A stretch of DNA of 64,000 nt from JAAYUD01 sp963676865 (GTDB taxonomy: Bacteria; Bacteroidota; Bacteroidia; Bacteroidales; Bacteroidaceae). The position numbers were made by a program, and so were the translations under genes. Below are positions 26,529 to 34,110 of this stretch, one piece after another. The notes under the pieces are model-generated. The model saw nothing but the letters and a program-made list of their open reading frames with translations. It made no database searches and was not told the origin of the DNA. The DNA lies in the NCBI GenBank assembly GCA_963676865.2, contig CAXXSS010000001.1, positions 3,628,183-3,692,182 of the forward strand, written 5' to 3'. Position 1 is the stretch's first letter; each line of letters starts with the position of its first letter.

Positions 26529-26993
26529 CTACCTCCAGAAACGCGAAGTAATATTTTCCATTTCTCCCCTAGCATCCATTTTATATAGCCTTTGGTTGGT
26601 TGTCTGCTCATTGAGAGGACCGTACTTCTCTTGATATTCTCCGATTTTGATATAGTCGAACGAAGAGGCATTGACCGCCACAGGCAACTGTGATTTGCCC
26701 GAATACCATGCGGTCTTTATTGAACCATAATTGTTCCGGATATACAATGAAAATTGTTCCACGTCTTGCGGATTCGAATCTCCGCCCATGAAACAGAAAC
26801 AGGTTATTTGATCTCCATATCTACCAACAAGCGAATCGATGGCACCAAAGTCGAGCACCTCTCCCCCATCTTGTTGAAGCCACGGACTGTGGCAACCCTT
26901 GCAATGGTTGGGACAACAAGTAATGTTGATTGCAAGGGTTACCTCGTCCGGTATTTCAGCAAATACAATGTCGTAATTATAATACTTCAGCAT
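26529..26993 (-). CDS. nrdG: Anaerobic ribonucleoside-triphosphate reductase activating protein
   Basis: 154 residues. This is the radical-SAM activase that generates the glycyl radical on NrdD. The cluster-binding motif is CPNHCKGC (CX3CX2C), followed by HSPWL and the FCFMGGDSNP strand near the SAM site. Length is normal for NrdG. It starts 24 bp after nrdD, so both sit on one transcript under the riboswitch upstream of nrdD. NrdG needs reductant and works only without oxygen. Confidence 0.94.
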   Translation of the reverse strand: MLKYYNYDIVFAEIPDEVTLAINITCCPNHCKGCHSPWLQQDGGEVLDFGAIDSLVGRYGDQITCFCFMGGDSNPQDVEQFSLYIRNNYGSIKTAWYSGKSQLPVAVNASSFDYIKIGEYQEKYGPLNEQTTNQRLYKMDARGEMENITSRFWR

Positions 26994-27017
26994 TGATTTT
27001 GAAATTGTATTTTATCG

Positions 27018-29168
27018 TCAGGCATTGACAGAGACATGCGATTTGGAGATCGCTATTTTATCTCCCAAGTCGTCACGGCATGCATTGATATAATACCGAT
27101 GCGAAGCTTCTTCTTGACGGGCTGCGGAGAAATTGCTTACTCGCTTCATATAACCGATTACTCGTGTCAGATAATCAACGTTCTGGCTATGGCAGTGAGG
27201 ACATTCTTTCAAATATCTTTTATCGATATGGCCGCAATCATTGCATACCGTATTGGGAATATTGAATGTAAAGTAGTTGCACCCCTCCAGTGCCGATACG
27301 CGAAGTAGTTGTCTGTATTGAGCTTTGCTCAAATGCTCTTCAAGATTAAGATGAAGCGCCGAGCCTCCCGTCAAATGTTCAATATAACGATGACCATGCA
27401 AGCGAAACTTATCTATTGCGTTGAGCGAATTGTCTTCTACCACATAAAAGTAACTGTTGTAACAATCGCGCGGTACCACATAGCCATCCTCTCTATCCCA
27501 TTTGGCGTTTTTGACACCTACGTTTTCGGCCGGAATCATCTCACAATTAAACATTACTCCTTTGGAACGATATTTACGATTGTATTTCTCTATTATTCCA
27601 AGCACATTTTGCACATATTCTTCGTAATCGGGATTATCGTTGATGGAGATCTTCATAAACTCTGCCGCTTCTACCAGCCCATTGACGCCGATGGTGAGAT
27701 ATTGGCGTTCCATATTGATATAACCGGCATTAAACAACGGCAACATACCTTTGTCGTACAGCATTTTCAGATTTTCGTTATAGCCGAGCTGTACTTTGTG
27801 TACCAAATCAACGATGCCTTCAAGATATTCCAAATAAGGAATGCCTTGTTTGGCGGCATATTGTATACAGCGATTGAGGTTTATAGTAAGTACACTTTTC
27901 GAACCCGTTGAGACACCACCGGCACCTAGGGTATAGCTGAAGCCATTGTCCTGTATCTCGTTGCGCAACCGACAACAGCTGGACAATGAGTCGGCATTAT
28001 CGCTCATATAAGTAAAGAAAGAATGTCCTTCGGAATACATTTCGGCCGTAAAATCGCCATATTCCTTGTCTTTCACATCTCCGTTGTCACTAAGCAGCGC
28101 CATCGTTTCTACAGGGAAAGTAAGCACTGTCTTGGTGCGCTCTTTGTTGAACCATTTCATGAAGCGTTTCTGGAGCCAATTGAGCGAATCCCAATCGGGA
28201 TGACTTCCGTCGGGAAATACAAAGTTGCCGAATAACGAATCAAAATAAGGATGATCATAATATGCTATATTCCAGAATACCGCTTGATAGTTGCGGGCGC
28301 CCGTAGGCTGATTGATAGAGTAAACTATCTGTTCAAAACAATCGCATATCACCTTATCGAGCGAACGTTGGCGTTTGGACAGATCTGCCACTTTATCGGC
28401 ATCTTTATAGTAATCTTCTCCGTACTCTTTCTGGATGAAATAGTTCATATACATCAAGAATTCAGGAGTAGCGCATGCTCCGCTAAGCATACTCGACACC
28501 ATAAACACCATATTGATGAACCCACCGCAAAAAGATTTCAGATTGGTAGGAGCTTTTGAGTTGCCTCCAATAGAAACGGTTCCTCCCAATAGCCACGGGT
28601 ACATCGTGATACTAGCACAATAATTAGCCAGACTGGTTTCATCGTTTTTATAGATGGAGTGATTGATCAGTAGTTGGAGATAGCGATCCGAAAACTCTTT
28701 GCCATACATTTCCTTTAATTTGTCGGTAAGCAGGCGCCGATTCAACCGAATAAAGTTCTTTTTGGGAAGTTCTCCTATCAACGTCGCGATGTTTTTATTT
28801 TCAACGTTGGCATTAGCATCAAACTTACTGCCTGTCGCTGCATTTTGAGCTTCGCAATAGTCCATCAGAAAGTTGAGTTTGTCGCGCACCTCACGATCTT
28901 CCGTGTGTTGGCGGCGATAAAGCATATACGACTTGGACACCGCATAATACTGCTCTGCCATAAGTGCTACCTCTACCTGATTCTGAATTTCTTCAACACT
29001 CATGCCATCTTTAATATTCACCCGCCCCAGAATGGCTGTCAGATCGCCATCTGTAGCAAAGCTACCTATTGAAAGAAATGCCTTACGTATCGCATTCTTG
29101 ATTTTGTCGATAGAAAACGGCTCGCGTTTGCCATCCCGCTTTACAATTTGAATCCCTAAAATGTCCAT
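27018..29168 (-). CDS. nrdD: Class III anaerobic ribonucleoside-triphosphate reductase
   Basis: 716 residues. It reduces ribonucleoside triphosphates to deoxy forms under anoxia with a glycyl radical. An N-terminal ATP-cone (VKRDGKREPFSIDKIKNAI) gives allosteric control. The core carries LSSCCRLRNEI in the cysteine-containing loop. Near the C-terminus a four-cysteine zinc site (CNDCGHIDKRYLKECPHC) precedes the radical glycine at about residue 672 (RVIGYMKR). After it comes a longer tail than in E. coli NrdD, about 44 residues. A cobalamin riboswitch lies in the 5' leader. Confidence 0.96.
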   Translation of the reverse strand: MDILGIQIVKRDGKREPFSIDKIKNAIRKAFLSIGSFATDGDLTAILGRVNIKDGMSVEEIQNQVEVALMAEQYYAVSKSYMLYRRQHTEDREVRDKLNFLMDYCEAQNAATGSKFDANANVENKNIATLIGELPKKNFIRLNRRLLTDKLKEMYGKEFSDRYLQLLINHSIYKNDETSLANYCASITMYPWLLGGTVSIGGNSKAPTNLKSFCGGFINMVFMVSSMLSGACATPEFLMYMNYFIQKEYGEDYYKDADKVADLSKRQRSLDKVICDCFEQIVYSINQPTGARNYQAVFWNIAYYDHPYFDSLFGNFVFPDGSHPDWDSLNWLQKRFMKWFNKERTKTVLTFPVETMALLSDNGDVKDKEYGDFTAEMYSEGHSFFTYMSDNADSLSSCCRLRNEIQDNGFSYTLGAGGVSTGSKSVLTINLNRCIQYAAKQGIPYLEYLEGIVDLVHKVQLGYNENLKMLYDKGMLPLFNAGYINMERQYLTIGVNGLVEAAEFMKISINDNPDYEEYVQNVLGIIEKYNRKYRSKGVMFNCEMIPAENVGVKNAKWDREDGYVVPRDCYNSYFYVVEDNSLNAIDKFRLHGHRYIEHLTGGSALHLNLEEHLSKAQYRQLLRVSALEGCNYFTFNIPNTVCNDCGHIDKRYLKECPHCHSQNVDYLTRVIGYMKRVSNFSAARQEEASHRYYINACRDDLGDKIAISKSHVSVNA

Positions 29169-29349
29169 AATAGTATATATATCGTTTGTTAATAAAAATA
29201 TTCAGTTAATCTAAACTATATATACCCAAGATTAAAATACGAAGAAGCACTCCTCGAAGCGGGAAACTTGTAACGATTATCTACATGAATCATTATCCAT
29301 ATAAACATCTTTGAGAAAACTTTATTCCCGAAGTCTCAAAACTTAGATA

Positions 29350-29550
29350 TAACGCCATGGCAGGTCTTCTGACTTATTCCGTTTCAACGCCTTCCCAACC
29401 CAAAGAGGTTAGTGACTACAATTGTCGAATATATTTTCCCTATAAATACATATATAAGGTGGAACTTACAGCAGCGGGTACTGTTGCCGACTTTCACGGC
29501 ATTCCCTATTAATCTTAACCAAGTTGTTTCTTGATAAAAGAACCATTTTG
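29350..29550 (-). promoter_or_regulatory. Cobalamin (B12) riboswitch upstream of nrdDG
   Basis: Read on the minus strand, this region has the conserved cobalamin-riboswitch order: AATAGGGAATGCCGTGAAAG, then CGGCAACAGTACCCGCTGCT, then GTAAG, then a variable arm, then GGGAAGGCG. It ends in the B12 box GTCAGAAGACCTGCC (29359-29373). The leader then runs about 180 nt to the nrdD start at 29168, enough for an expression platform, although I could not assign a clear terminator there. The TATCTTTG box at 29557-29564 is placed to start the transcript just before it. In this class, adenosylcobalamin normally shuts off the downstream gene. Confidence 0.92.
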
Positions 29551-29556
29551 TGATGA

Positions 29557-29564
29557 CAAAGATA
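29557..29564 (-). promoter_or_regulatory. -7 promoter box for the riboswitch-nrdDG transcript
   Basis: TATCTTTG on the minus strand, placing the start of transcription near 29551, directly at the 5' edge of the riboswitch. Nothing else is seen between 29565 and 29809. Confidence 0.55.
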
Positions 29565-29809
29565 TAATAATTAAATATAAAGCGTATCACTTACGACTAC
29601 TTTTTTTCATTATATTTTTCATAAGTTATCCAGCAAATAGCGATACAATATATCAGAAGGCTATTTTATAAAACAAAAGTTTTCTGTTTTTGTATTCGTA
29701 TAGAAAGAACCGTTATTTGACTTGTTCTTCATCCAGATTAATAAGAAGAGAATACTATCTACCTCTCACCTCTTTTGCTTGATCTATAAAATGATTCGAG
29801 CACCCTCAA

Positions 29810-30562
29810 TTAATGATATTCTTCTATTAGTTTCATGATTTGCCTATCCGTTGCCTGCGGTAGTACTTTGTGAAGATGAGCCACTATATGTTCCAAGGAA
29901 TCTTCTTTAGAATGCCCATTGCACGAAGCGATAAGTGATTTGCCAAACAGCAGCTCAGGAGAAGTATAGCGGGCAATACCCCAGCCATAAGGTTGATTAT
30001 GCCTATTGAGCAAATATTCAAAATCAGCAATGATCAAATAAGTATTCATCTGAAGTCTAGTCATTACAGCTTCGAACGATTCACGGGGACCAACATAAGA
30101 GCCTCCTCGTATAGGCTTTTCTATTTCGTCTACAATAAACGAATCGATCTTCTTTTTCTTCTTTGTTATATTAAATCCGCAGATAGCCTTTATCTCTTTT
30201 GACAATAATGATTCATGAGTAACAACTGCGTCGTATATCAAATGATCGTTATGACCAAAATTACTTGTACCGGGTATATTGAGAATAGCATGATCGCATC
30301 GCCTATAATTAACCAATTCCGGAAACCAGTCCAGACTGACAAAACCCGCTTTACCATTGAACAGCTTGCCATATACACATTTTCCATTACGAACAACAGG
30401 CCCTTTCCATTCCCACGCTCCTTCATTCTCGTGCGAAAACCAAAATTCGGACGAAGTAACCTCTTCTACCGAGAAACCCGGCATCTCGTTTTTAAAGAAA
30501 GGTAGAAATCCCATTGTCATCACCAACTGTTCTAAATCTTCATGACAGCGCAACTGTATCAT
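29810..30562 (-). CDS. Uncharacterised protein, possibly AlkZ-related
   Basis: 250 residues, no signal or membrane segment. Notable stretches are WFSHENEGAWEWKGPVVRNG, YGKLFNGKAGFVSLDWFPEL, a basic run TKKKKKID, and GWGIARYTSPELLFGKSL. The pattern recalls proteins labelled AlkZ-related in gut Bacteroidetes and Firmicutes, with winged-helix folds linked to DNA glycosylases, but I cannot confirm it and see no catalytic motif. It is a single gene with its own -7 box (30586-30593), isolated between the riboswitch region and an IS3-family element. Confidence 0.8.
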   Translation of the reverse strand: MIQLRCHEDLEQLVMTMGFLPFFKNEMPGFSVEEVTSSEFWFSHENEGAWEWKGPVVRNGKCVYGKLFNGKAGFVSLDWFPELVNYRRCDHAILNIPGTSNFGHNDHLIYDAVVTHESLLSKEIKAICGFNITKKKKKIDSFIVDEIEKPIRGGSYVGPRESFEAVMTRLQMNTYLIIADFEYLLNRHNQPYGWGIARYTSPELLFGKSLIASCNGHSKEDSLEHIVAHLHKVLPQATDRQIMKLIEEYH

Positions 30563-30585
30563 TCTATTCTGTTTTGGTTAATATG

Positions 30586-30593
30586 CAAATTTA
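30586..30593 (-). promoter_or_regulatory. -7 promoter box for the 29810-30562 gene
   Basis: TAAATTTG on the minus strand, about 24 bp upstream of the ATG at 30562. The remaining 30594-30972, up to the IS3 border, shows no gene or structure that I can support. Confidence 0.45.
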
Positions 30594-31006
30594 CGAATAT
30601 TATTTATTGTCGCCACATCAAATAACATTTTTATATCAACCCAAAAGAAGCATAAGGTTCATCCCTTTGCTCTATTCTATAATTATCTACTTATCTCCAA
30701 AGGAATTCAGTATAATATAGCATTAATAAGATATTGTCTTACTCTATCCAAATAGTTTGGAGCACTCACCCCATTGACACAGAGACAAGCTATGACACAA
30801 AACTTTGCGTGCAATCCATTTCTAGAGCGTATTTCAATGTGAATATTTCCAGACATTCTGATACTTTCTTATCCCAACATCAGTAACACGCCCTTGTAGG
30901 TCACTCTTTTCGCTATCGTTTCATCACTCGAATATAAATCAAATTAGGACAAGATATAAATGTATCGTGACATGTACTGAATAAGTTGACACAAACTTAT
31001 TCAAAA

Positions 31007-31375
31007 ATGAGAAATAATAAAAAGATTGACGATCAGATTCGTCTAGAGATTTTAAACTCTTACCTTCATGGAAGCAAGGGTAAGTATACCCTTGAAAAAG
31101 CAAATGGTATATCCAGAGGTTCAATTCGGAATTGGCTTCGTATCTTTGGGCTTGAAGACAAACCATTCCCATTAAATATGAAGGATAAAGCTGTAACAAC
31201 CGGTACAGAGGATGTCTCTTCAGAAGAAGACATCACCTCTTTGAAAGTGCGCATTAAGGAATTGGAATCTGAGCTGAAGCGTGCAGAGATGGCCCGTGAC
31301 GTTTATGATTGCATGATTGACCTGGCTGAAGAGAAGTATCACATCAAGGTACGAAAAAACTCCGATGTCAAGTAG
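31007..31375 (+). CDS. IS3-family OrfA
   Basis: 122 residues from the ATG at 31007; an upstream TTG in the inverted repeat is not a likely start. The N-terminal half is a helix-turn-helix (RLEILNSYLHG, YTLEKANGISRGSIRNWLRI), followed by a leucine-zipper-like helix (ITSLKVRIKELESELKRAEM). OrfA binds the ends and regulates transposition. A slippery A-AAA-AAC at 31354-31360 lies exactly in the reading phase and lets some ribosomes shift -1 into orfB. The frame then stays open through LRCQVVGCLSQ, giving the OrfAB transposase. Confidence 0.9.
   Translation: MRNNKKIDDQIRLEILNSYLHGSKGKYTLEKANGISRGSIRNWLRIFGLEDKPFPLNMKDKAVTTGTEDVSSEEDITSLKVRIKELESELKRAEMARDVYDCMIDLAEEKYHIKVRKNSDVK
31354..31360 (+). 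promoter_or_regulatory. Programmed -1 frameshift site A AAA AAC
   Basis: The heptamer lies in orfA phase (CGA AAA AAC). A -1 slip enters the orfB frame with no stop between. This is the standard way IS3 elements make the active OrfAB fusion. Confidence 0.85.
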
Positions 31376-31383
31376 TAGGTTGC

Positions 31384-32337
31384 TTGTCACAAAAGGCGGG
31401 TAAAGGTATGAGTTATACCATATCCGCCCTTTGCGGACTGCTTGACATTTCCCGACAAGGGTACTACAAGCACAAAGAAACAAATGCCGAACAAGATGTA
31501 CTTATAAGCAGCATCACGTATTACTGTCAATTTCTGCGTCAGGAGCTTCCCCGAAGCGGTTGCCGCGAGCTTTACAGTCTGTGTAAGTCTCGGTTCGGAG
31601 AAAAGTTCACGATAGGACGCGACCAATTTATCGATGTCCTTCGGGCCAACGGGATGATGCTGCGCCGCAGACGTTACAGACCTCGTACGACCAACTCCGA
31701 TCATCCATATCGGATCTATCCGGATTTGCTTAACACATCTCCTAAATACGTGGCCTGTGGTGTTTGCCGCATGATGGTGGGTGACATCACTTATATATCC
31801 ACGAAAGAAGGATTTGCCTATCTTTCGCTGCTGACGGATGTCTTCAGCCGCATCATTGTGGGATATGCCCTCTTTCGGACTCTTGAAGCGGAAGGACCGG
31901 CAAAAGCGTTGATGATGGCGTGCAGATTTTATAAAGGTCAGGGATTCAACCTTTCAGGTCTTATCCACCATTCCGACCGAGGTGTGCAGTATGCATCAAA
32001 AGGTTATGTGTCACAGCTCAAAGAAAGAGGAATCGCTATCAGTATGACGCAAACGGGCGACCCCTTGCACAATGCACTGGCCGAGAGGATGAACAATACC
32101 GTTAAGAACGGATGGCTCTTCGATTATGAGAATAAAACATTTGATGAAGCCTTGGAAGGTGTCGCCAGATCCATATATCTCTACAATTGGGCACGACCGC
32201 ACCAAGCTCTGGCAATGAAAACACCGATGCAAATGCTCCCGGGAGAACATCCAAACCCACTTTGTTCAGCTGATGCTTTAAAGCATCAGCTGAACAAAAC
32301 AAACTATAAAGAACAAACAATACTTGTTTGTCAATAA
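31384..32337 (+). CDS. IS3-family OrfB transposase (made as OrfAB by -1 frameshift)
   Basis: 317 residues of open frame after the shift site; no proper start of its own is needed. It opens with an HTH_21-like segment (GLLDISRQGYYKHKETN) and continues into an integrase core with the DDE triad: VGDITYI, HHSDRGVQYAS and LAERMNNTVKNGW. The end, YNWARPHQALAMKTPMQML, is typical of IS3 transposases. A 38-bp perfect palindrome (32261-32298) falls inside its last codons. The frame is intact, so the element may be active. Confidence 0.9.
   Translation: MSQKAGKGMSYTISALCGLLDISRQGYYKHKETNAEQDVLISSITYYCQFLRQELPRSGCRELYSLCKSRFGEKFTIGRDQFIDVLRANGMMLRRRRYRPRTTNSDHPYRIYPDLLNTSPKYVACGVCRMMVGDITYISTKEGFAYLSLLTDVFSRIIVGYALFRTLEAEGPAKALMMACRFYKGQGFNLSGLIHHSDRGVQYASKGYVSQLKERGIAISMTQTGDPLHNALAERMNNTVKNGWLFDYENKTFDEALEGVARSIYLYNWARPHQALAMKTPMQMLPGEHPNPLCSADALKHQLNKTNYKEQTILVCQ
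32261..32298. repeat. 38-bp perfect palindrome inside orfB 3' end
   Basis: The arms 32261-32279 and 32280-32298 are exact reverse complements with no loop. It encodes part of the transposase tail (CSADALKHQLNK). In RNA it would form a long hairpin just before the stop at 32337. Confidence 0.9.
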
Positions 32338-32478
32338 AAATAGGATTAACTTTGCAGAGTTGACAACTACTTTAGGTATACATGATTGTAATTGTCAACT
32401 CCCTTAGGTTTACTAGTGTTTAACTGTCAACCAAATTCAGTACACCACATCGTGTGCAAATCGTTGATAGACAGCGAG

Positions 32479-32558
32479 AAATTCATAAGGACGAAAATAA
32501 ATGTTTGTATGTATAAACTTTTATTTTCGTCCTTATGAATTTTTATGTTTGTCCTTAT
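32479..32558. repeat. Dyad element with 22-bp phased third copy (element 4)
   Basis: The arms 32479-32506 and 32515-32542 are reverse complements at 27 of 28 positions with an 8-base loop. GTCCTTAT at 32529-32536 recurs exactly 22 bp later at 32551-32558. It lies just outside the IS3 right end (32444). The rest of 32445-32783 holds no gene. Confidence 0.78.
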
Positions 32559-32783
32559 CATTTTTTGGAAACACAGGTTCCATTTTATATATCAAGAAGT
32601 GTCACTCCGGTATGGTTTAAATAGTATCAGCATCGCCTTCAATATTCGTCTCCGAAAATGTTCCGAAAAACGACTTCGAGATAACAAGTTGTCGGTCATC
32701 GCAATCTTGCATCAATGAGGATGTGCGTTTATGTGATGTGCCTTAATAATAATACTTATGTTAATCTGAAACATATAGAAATA

Positions 32784-32817
32784 AAGATGTCTGGAATTTT
32801 ATATTTCCAGACATCTT
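32784..32817 (-). terminator. Intrinsic terminator of tRNA-Asp
   Basis: A perfect 13-bp stem (32784-32796 with 32805-32817) lies 7 bp beyond the 3' end of the tRNA on the minus strand, followed by TTTAT. Confidence 0.8.
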
Positions 32818-32824
32818 ATATTTG

Positions 32825-32898
32825 CGGTGCGTACGAGACTCGAACTCGTGACCCCATGCGTGACAGGCATGTATTCTAACCAACTGAACTAACGCACC
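32825..32898 (-). tRNA. tRNA-Asp (anticodon GTC)
   Basis: 74 nt. Acceptor GGTGCGT pairs with ACGCACC, the discriminator base is G, and CCA is not encoded. The D-arm reads TAGTTCAGTTGGTTAGAA, the anticodon loop is CTGTCAC with anticodon GTC, and the T-loop is GTTCGAGTC. A perfect TTTG-N19-TACCTTTG promoter sits upstream and a strong terminator follows. Confidence 0.97.
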
Positions 32899-32916
32899 AT
32901 TTCTCTTTTGCGAGTG

Positions 32917-32947
32917 CAAAGGTAATAAACTTTGCAATATATTCAAA
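32917..32947 (-). promoter_or_regulatory. Consensus promoter of tRNA-Asp
   Basis: On the minus strand TTTG (32944-32947), exactly 19 bp, then TACCTTTG (32917-32924). It is the best-matching minus-strand promoter in the window and serves as a local reference for the consensus. Confidence 0.75.
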
Positions 32948-33037
32948 GCATATTGAAGAAAATATATGCAGTTTTTTGAACTATTTTCAGGTTAAATTCA
33001 TAACCAGCTAATAACCAATATAAATACAGATATACAA

Positions 33038-33065
33038 AAGGGAGACATCAAAAGATGTCTCCCTT
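33038..33065 (-). terminator. Intrinsic terminator after the ompH-like gene
   Basis: AAGGGAGACATC and GATGTCTCCCTT form a perfect 12-bp stem with an AAAA loop (as written on the plus strand), 28 bp beyond the stop codon at 33094. TTTTG follows on the transcript. Confidence 0.75.
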
Positions 33066-33093
33066 AAAATCTAATACTTATTATTGAAAACTA

Positions 33094-33687
33094 TTATTTT
33101 TTCGAAATAGCGTAGCGCTTGTTCAAACCTTCAAGCACGGCACCGGTAATGTTCATCGACTTGTCGGCATACAACAGATTGTCCATGCCGGTGTTGCTGA
33201 TAATCAAGTTGAAATGATACTTCTTATTGAAATCTTTCAGGAAAGCGTTGATAGAATCACGCAATTGCAAGCTGTTCTTTTGATTCTCGGAAGCCAATTC
33301 GCTTTGCAGTTTCTGTTGCAATGTCTGAAGATCCTGATCCATCTTCATCAGGCGATTGTATTCTTGTTTTGCTCTGTCTTCTGAAAGGAAAGCGTTGTTA
33401 TCGTATTTTTTCTGAAACTCTTGTTTGTCTTTGGCTAGTTCGCCGGCTTTTTGATTCAATACCATACGGCTATTTTCCTCTTTCTTCACCATTGCTTCAT
33501 TGACATCCTTGCAAAGATTGTATTTAGTCAATAATGTATCTATTTCAACATATGCAATTTTTAAAGAACCGGCAGGAATCGGCTTAACATCGACATTGTC
33601 CTTATCCGATTTTTTGTTGCATTGGGCAAAAAGAACAACGATCGCAAGTGCTGCAATAACGTTGATAAGAAGTCTCATTCTCTTCAT
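33094..33687 (-). CDS. OmpH/Skp-family periplasmic chaperone-like lipoprotein
   Basis: 197 residues. The N-terminus (MKRMRLLINVIAALAIVVLFAQC) ends in a possible lipobox with Cys 23, so this copy may be lipid-anchored, not soluble. The mature protein starts GSLKIAYVEIDTLLTKYN, the usual OmpH opening. A long charged coiled-coil (MVKKEENSRMVLNQKAGELA, then RLMKMDQDLQTLQQKL) forms the Skp tentacles, and the end is FNLIISNTGMDNLLYADKSM. Such proteins hold unfolded outer-membrane proteins. It is transcribed alone, with a terminator after it. Confidence 0.9.
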   Translation of the reverse strand: MKRMRLLINVIAALAIVVLFAQCNKKSDKDNVDVKPIPAGSLKIAYVEIDTLLTKYNLCKDVNEAMVKKEENSRMVLNQKAGELAKDKQEFQKKYDNNAFLSEDRAKQEYNRLMKMDQDLQTLQQKLQSELASENQKNSLQLRDSINAFLKDFNKKYHFNLIISNTGMDNLLYADKSMNITGAVLEGLNKRYAISKK

Positions 33688-33733
33688 AATTTTGATATTG
33701 TCTTTAAATAGTTTATATTTTTAGTTACCATAT

Positions 33734-33958
33734 TCATTCTTTACCGTCTTTCCTCTTTTCTGCTACCGTATGATTGCAAACACTCTGGAATTGGGCATCT
33801 TGCTCAGTATAACAATGTATTCCACGTTGTTGCATTGCCTTGTTTTGACTGATGTGCTCGTTGGGGAATTTCCCACCTTTCACAAAAAATACTTTCACGC
33901 CCAAAAAAAGGACGCAAATAGCAACTATTAACAAAGTAAATAACAATATTAGGTACAT
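33734..33958 (-). CDS. Small membrane protein conserved in Bacteroidetes
   Basis: 74 residues: one N-terminal membrane helix (MYLILLFTLLIVAICVLFLG), then GVKVFFVKGGKFPNEHISQN and KAMQQRGIHCYTEQDAQFQS. I remember similar short proteins with the FP-x-x-H-(I/V)-S-x-NKAM-x-x-(K/R)GI-x-C pattern from other Bacteroidales, which argues for a real gene. The function is unknown; the two cysteines in the cytosolic tail are notable. A TATCTTTG box on the minus strand (33978-33985) lies just upstream. Confidence 0.75.
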   Translation of the reverse strand: MYLILLFTLLIVAICVLFLGVKVFFVKGGKFPNEHISQNKAMQQRGIHCYTEQDAQFQSVCNHTVAEKRKDGKE

Positions 33959-34110
33959 TTCAATTACTTTTGCGATGCAAAGATAGACTTTTGTGGCGAT
34001 TTATCGCTATCTTTTCAATGTAAAATCAGAGAGAATAGCCATAATTGCCTATCAGATTAAACATATTTAGCACAACAAGTCTTTTGAAAAGACTCTTTAA
34101 TATTAGTATT

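Larger units (their letters stand above)
30973..32444 (+). mobile_element. IS3-family insertion sequence
   Basis: About 1.47 kb. The left end begins TGTACTGAATAAGTTGACA at 30973. The right end (32425-32444) is its imperfect inverted copy, TGTACTGAATTTGGTTGACA when read inward. Inside are orfA and orfB in overlapping -1 phase. I do not see a matching 3-4 bp duplication outside the ends: the left flank ends in ACA and the right flank starts CCA. It may have diverged or arisen by recombination. Confidence 0.88.

Noticed and set aside
26872..26960. Second radical-SAM gene near nrdG
   Set aside because: Only one CX3CX2C motif is present, and it belongs to nrdG itself.
29384..29590. 68-residue minus-strand open frame
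   Set aside because: It lies entirely over the cobalamin riboswitch and its promoter and has no protein-like features.
30973..32444. Target-site duplication for the IS3-family element
   Set aside because: The bases outside the two inverted repeats do not match over 3 or 4 positions, so I report none.
32761..32946. 61-residue minus-strand open frame
   Set aside because: It is the tRNA-Asp gene plus its terminator read as protein.
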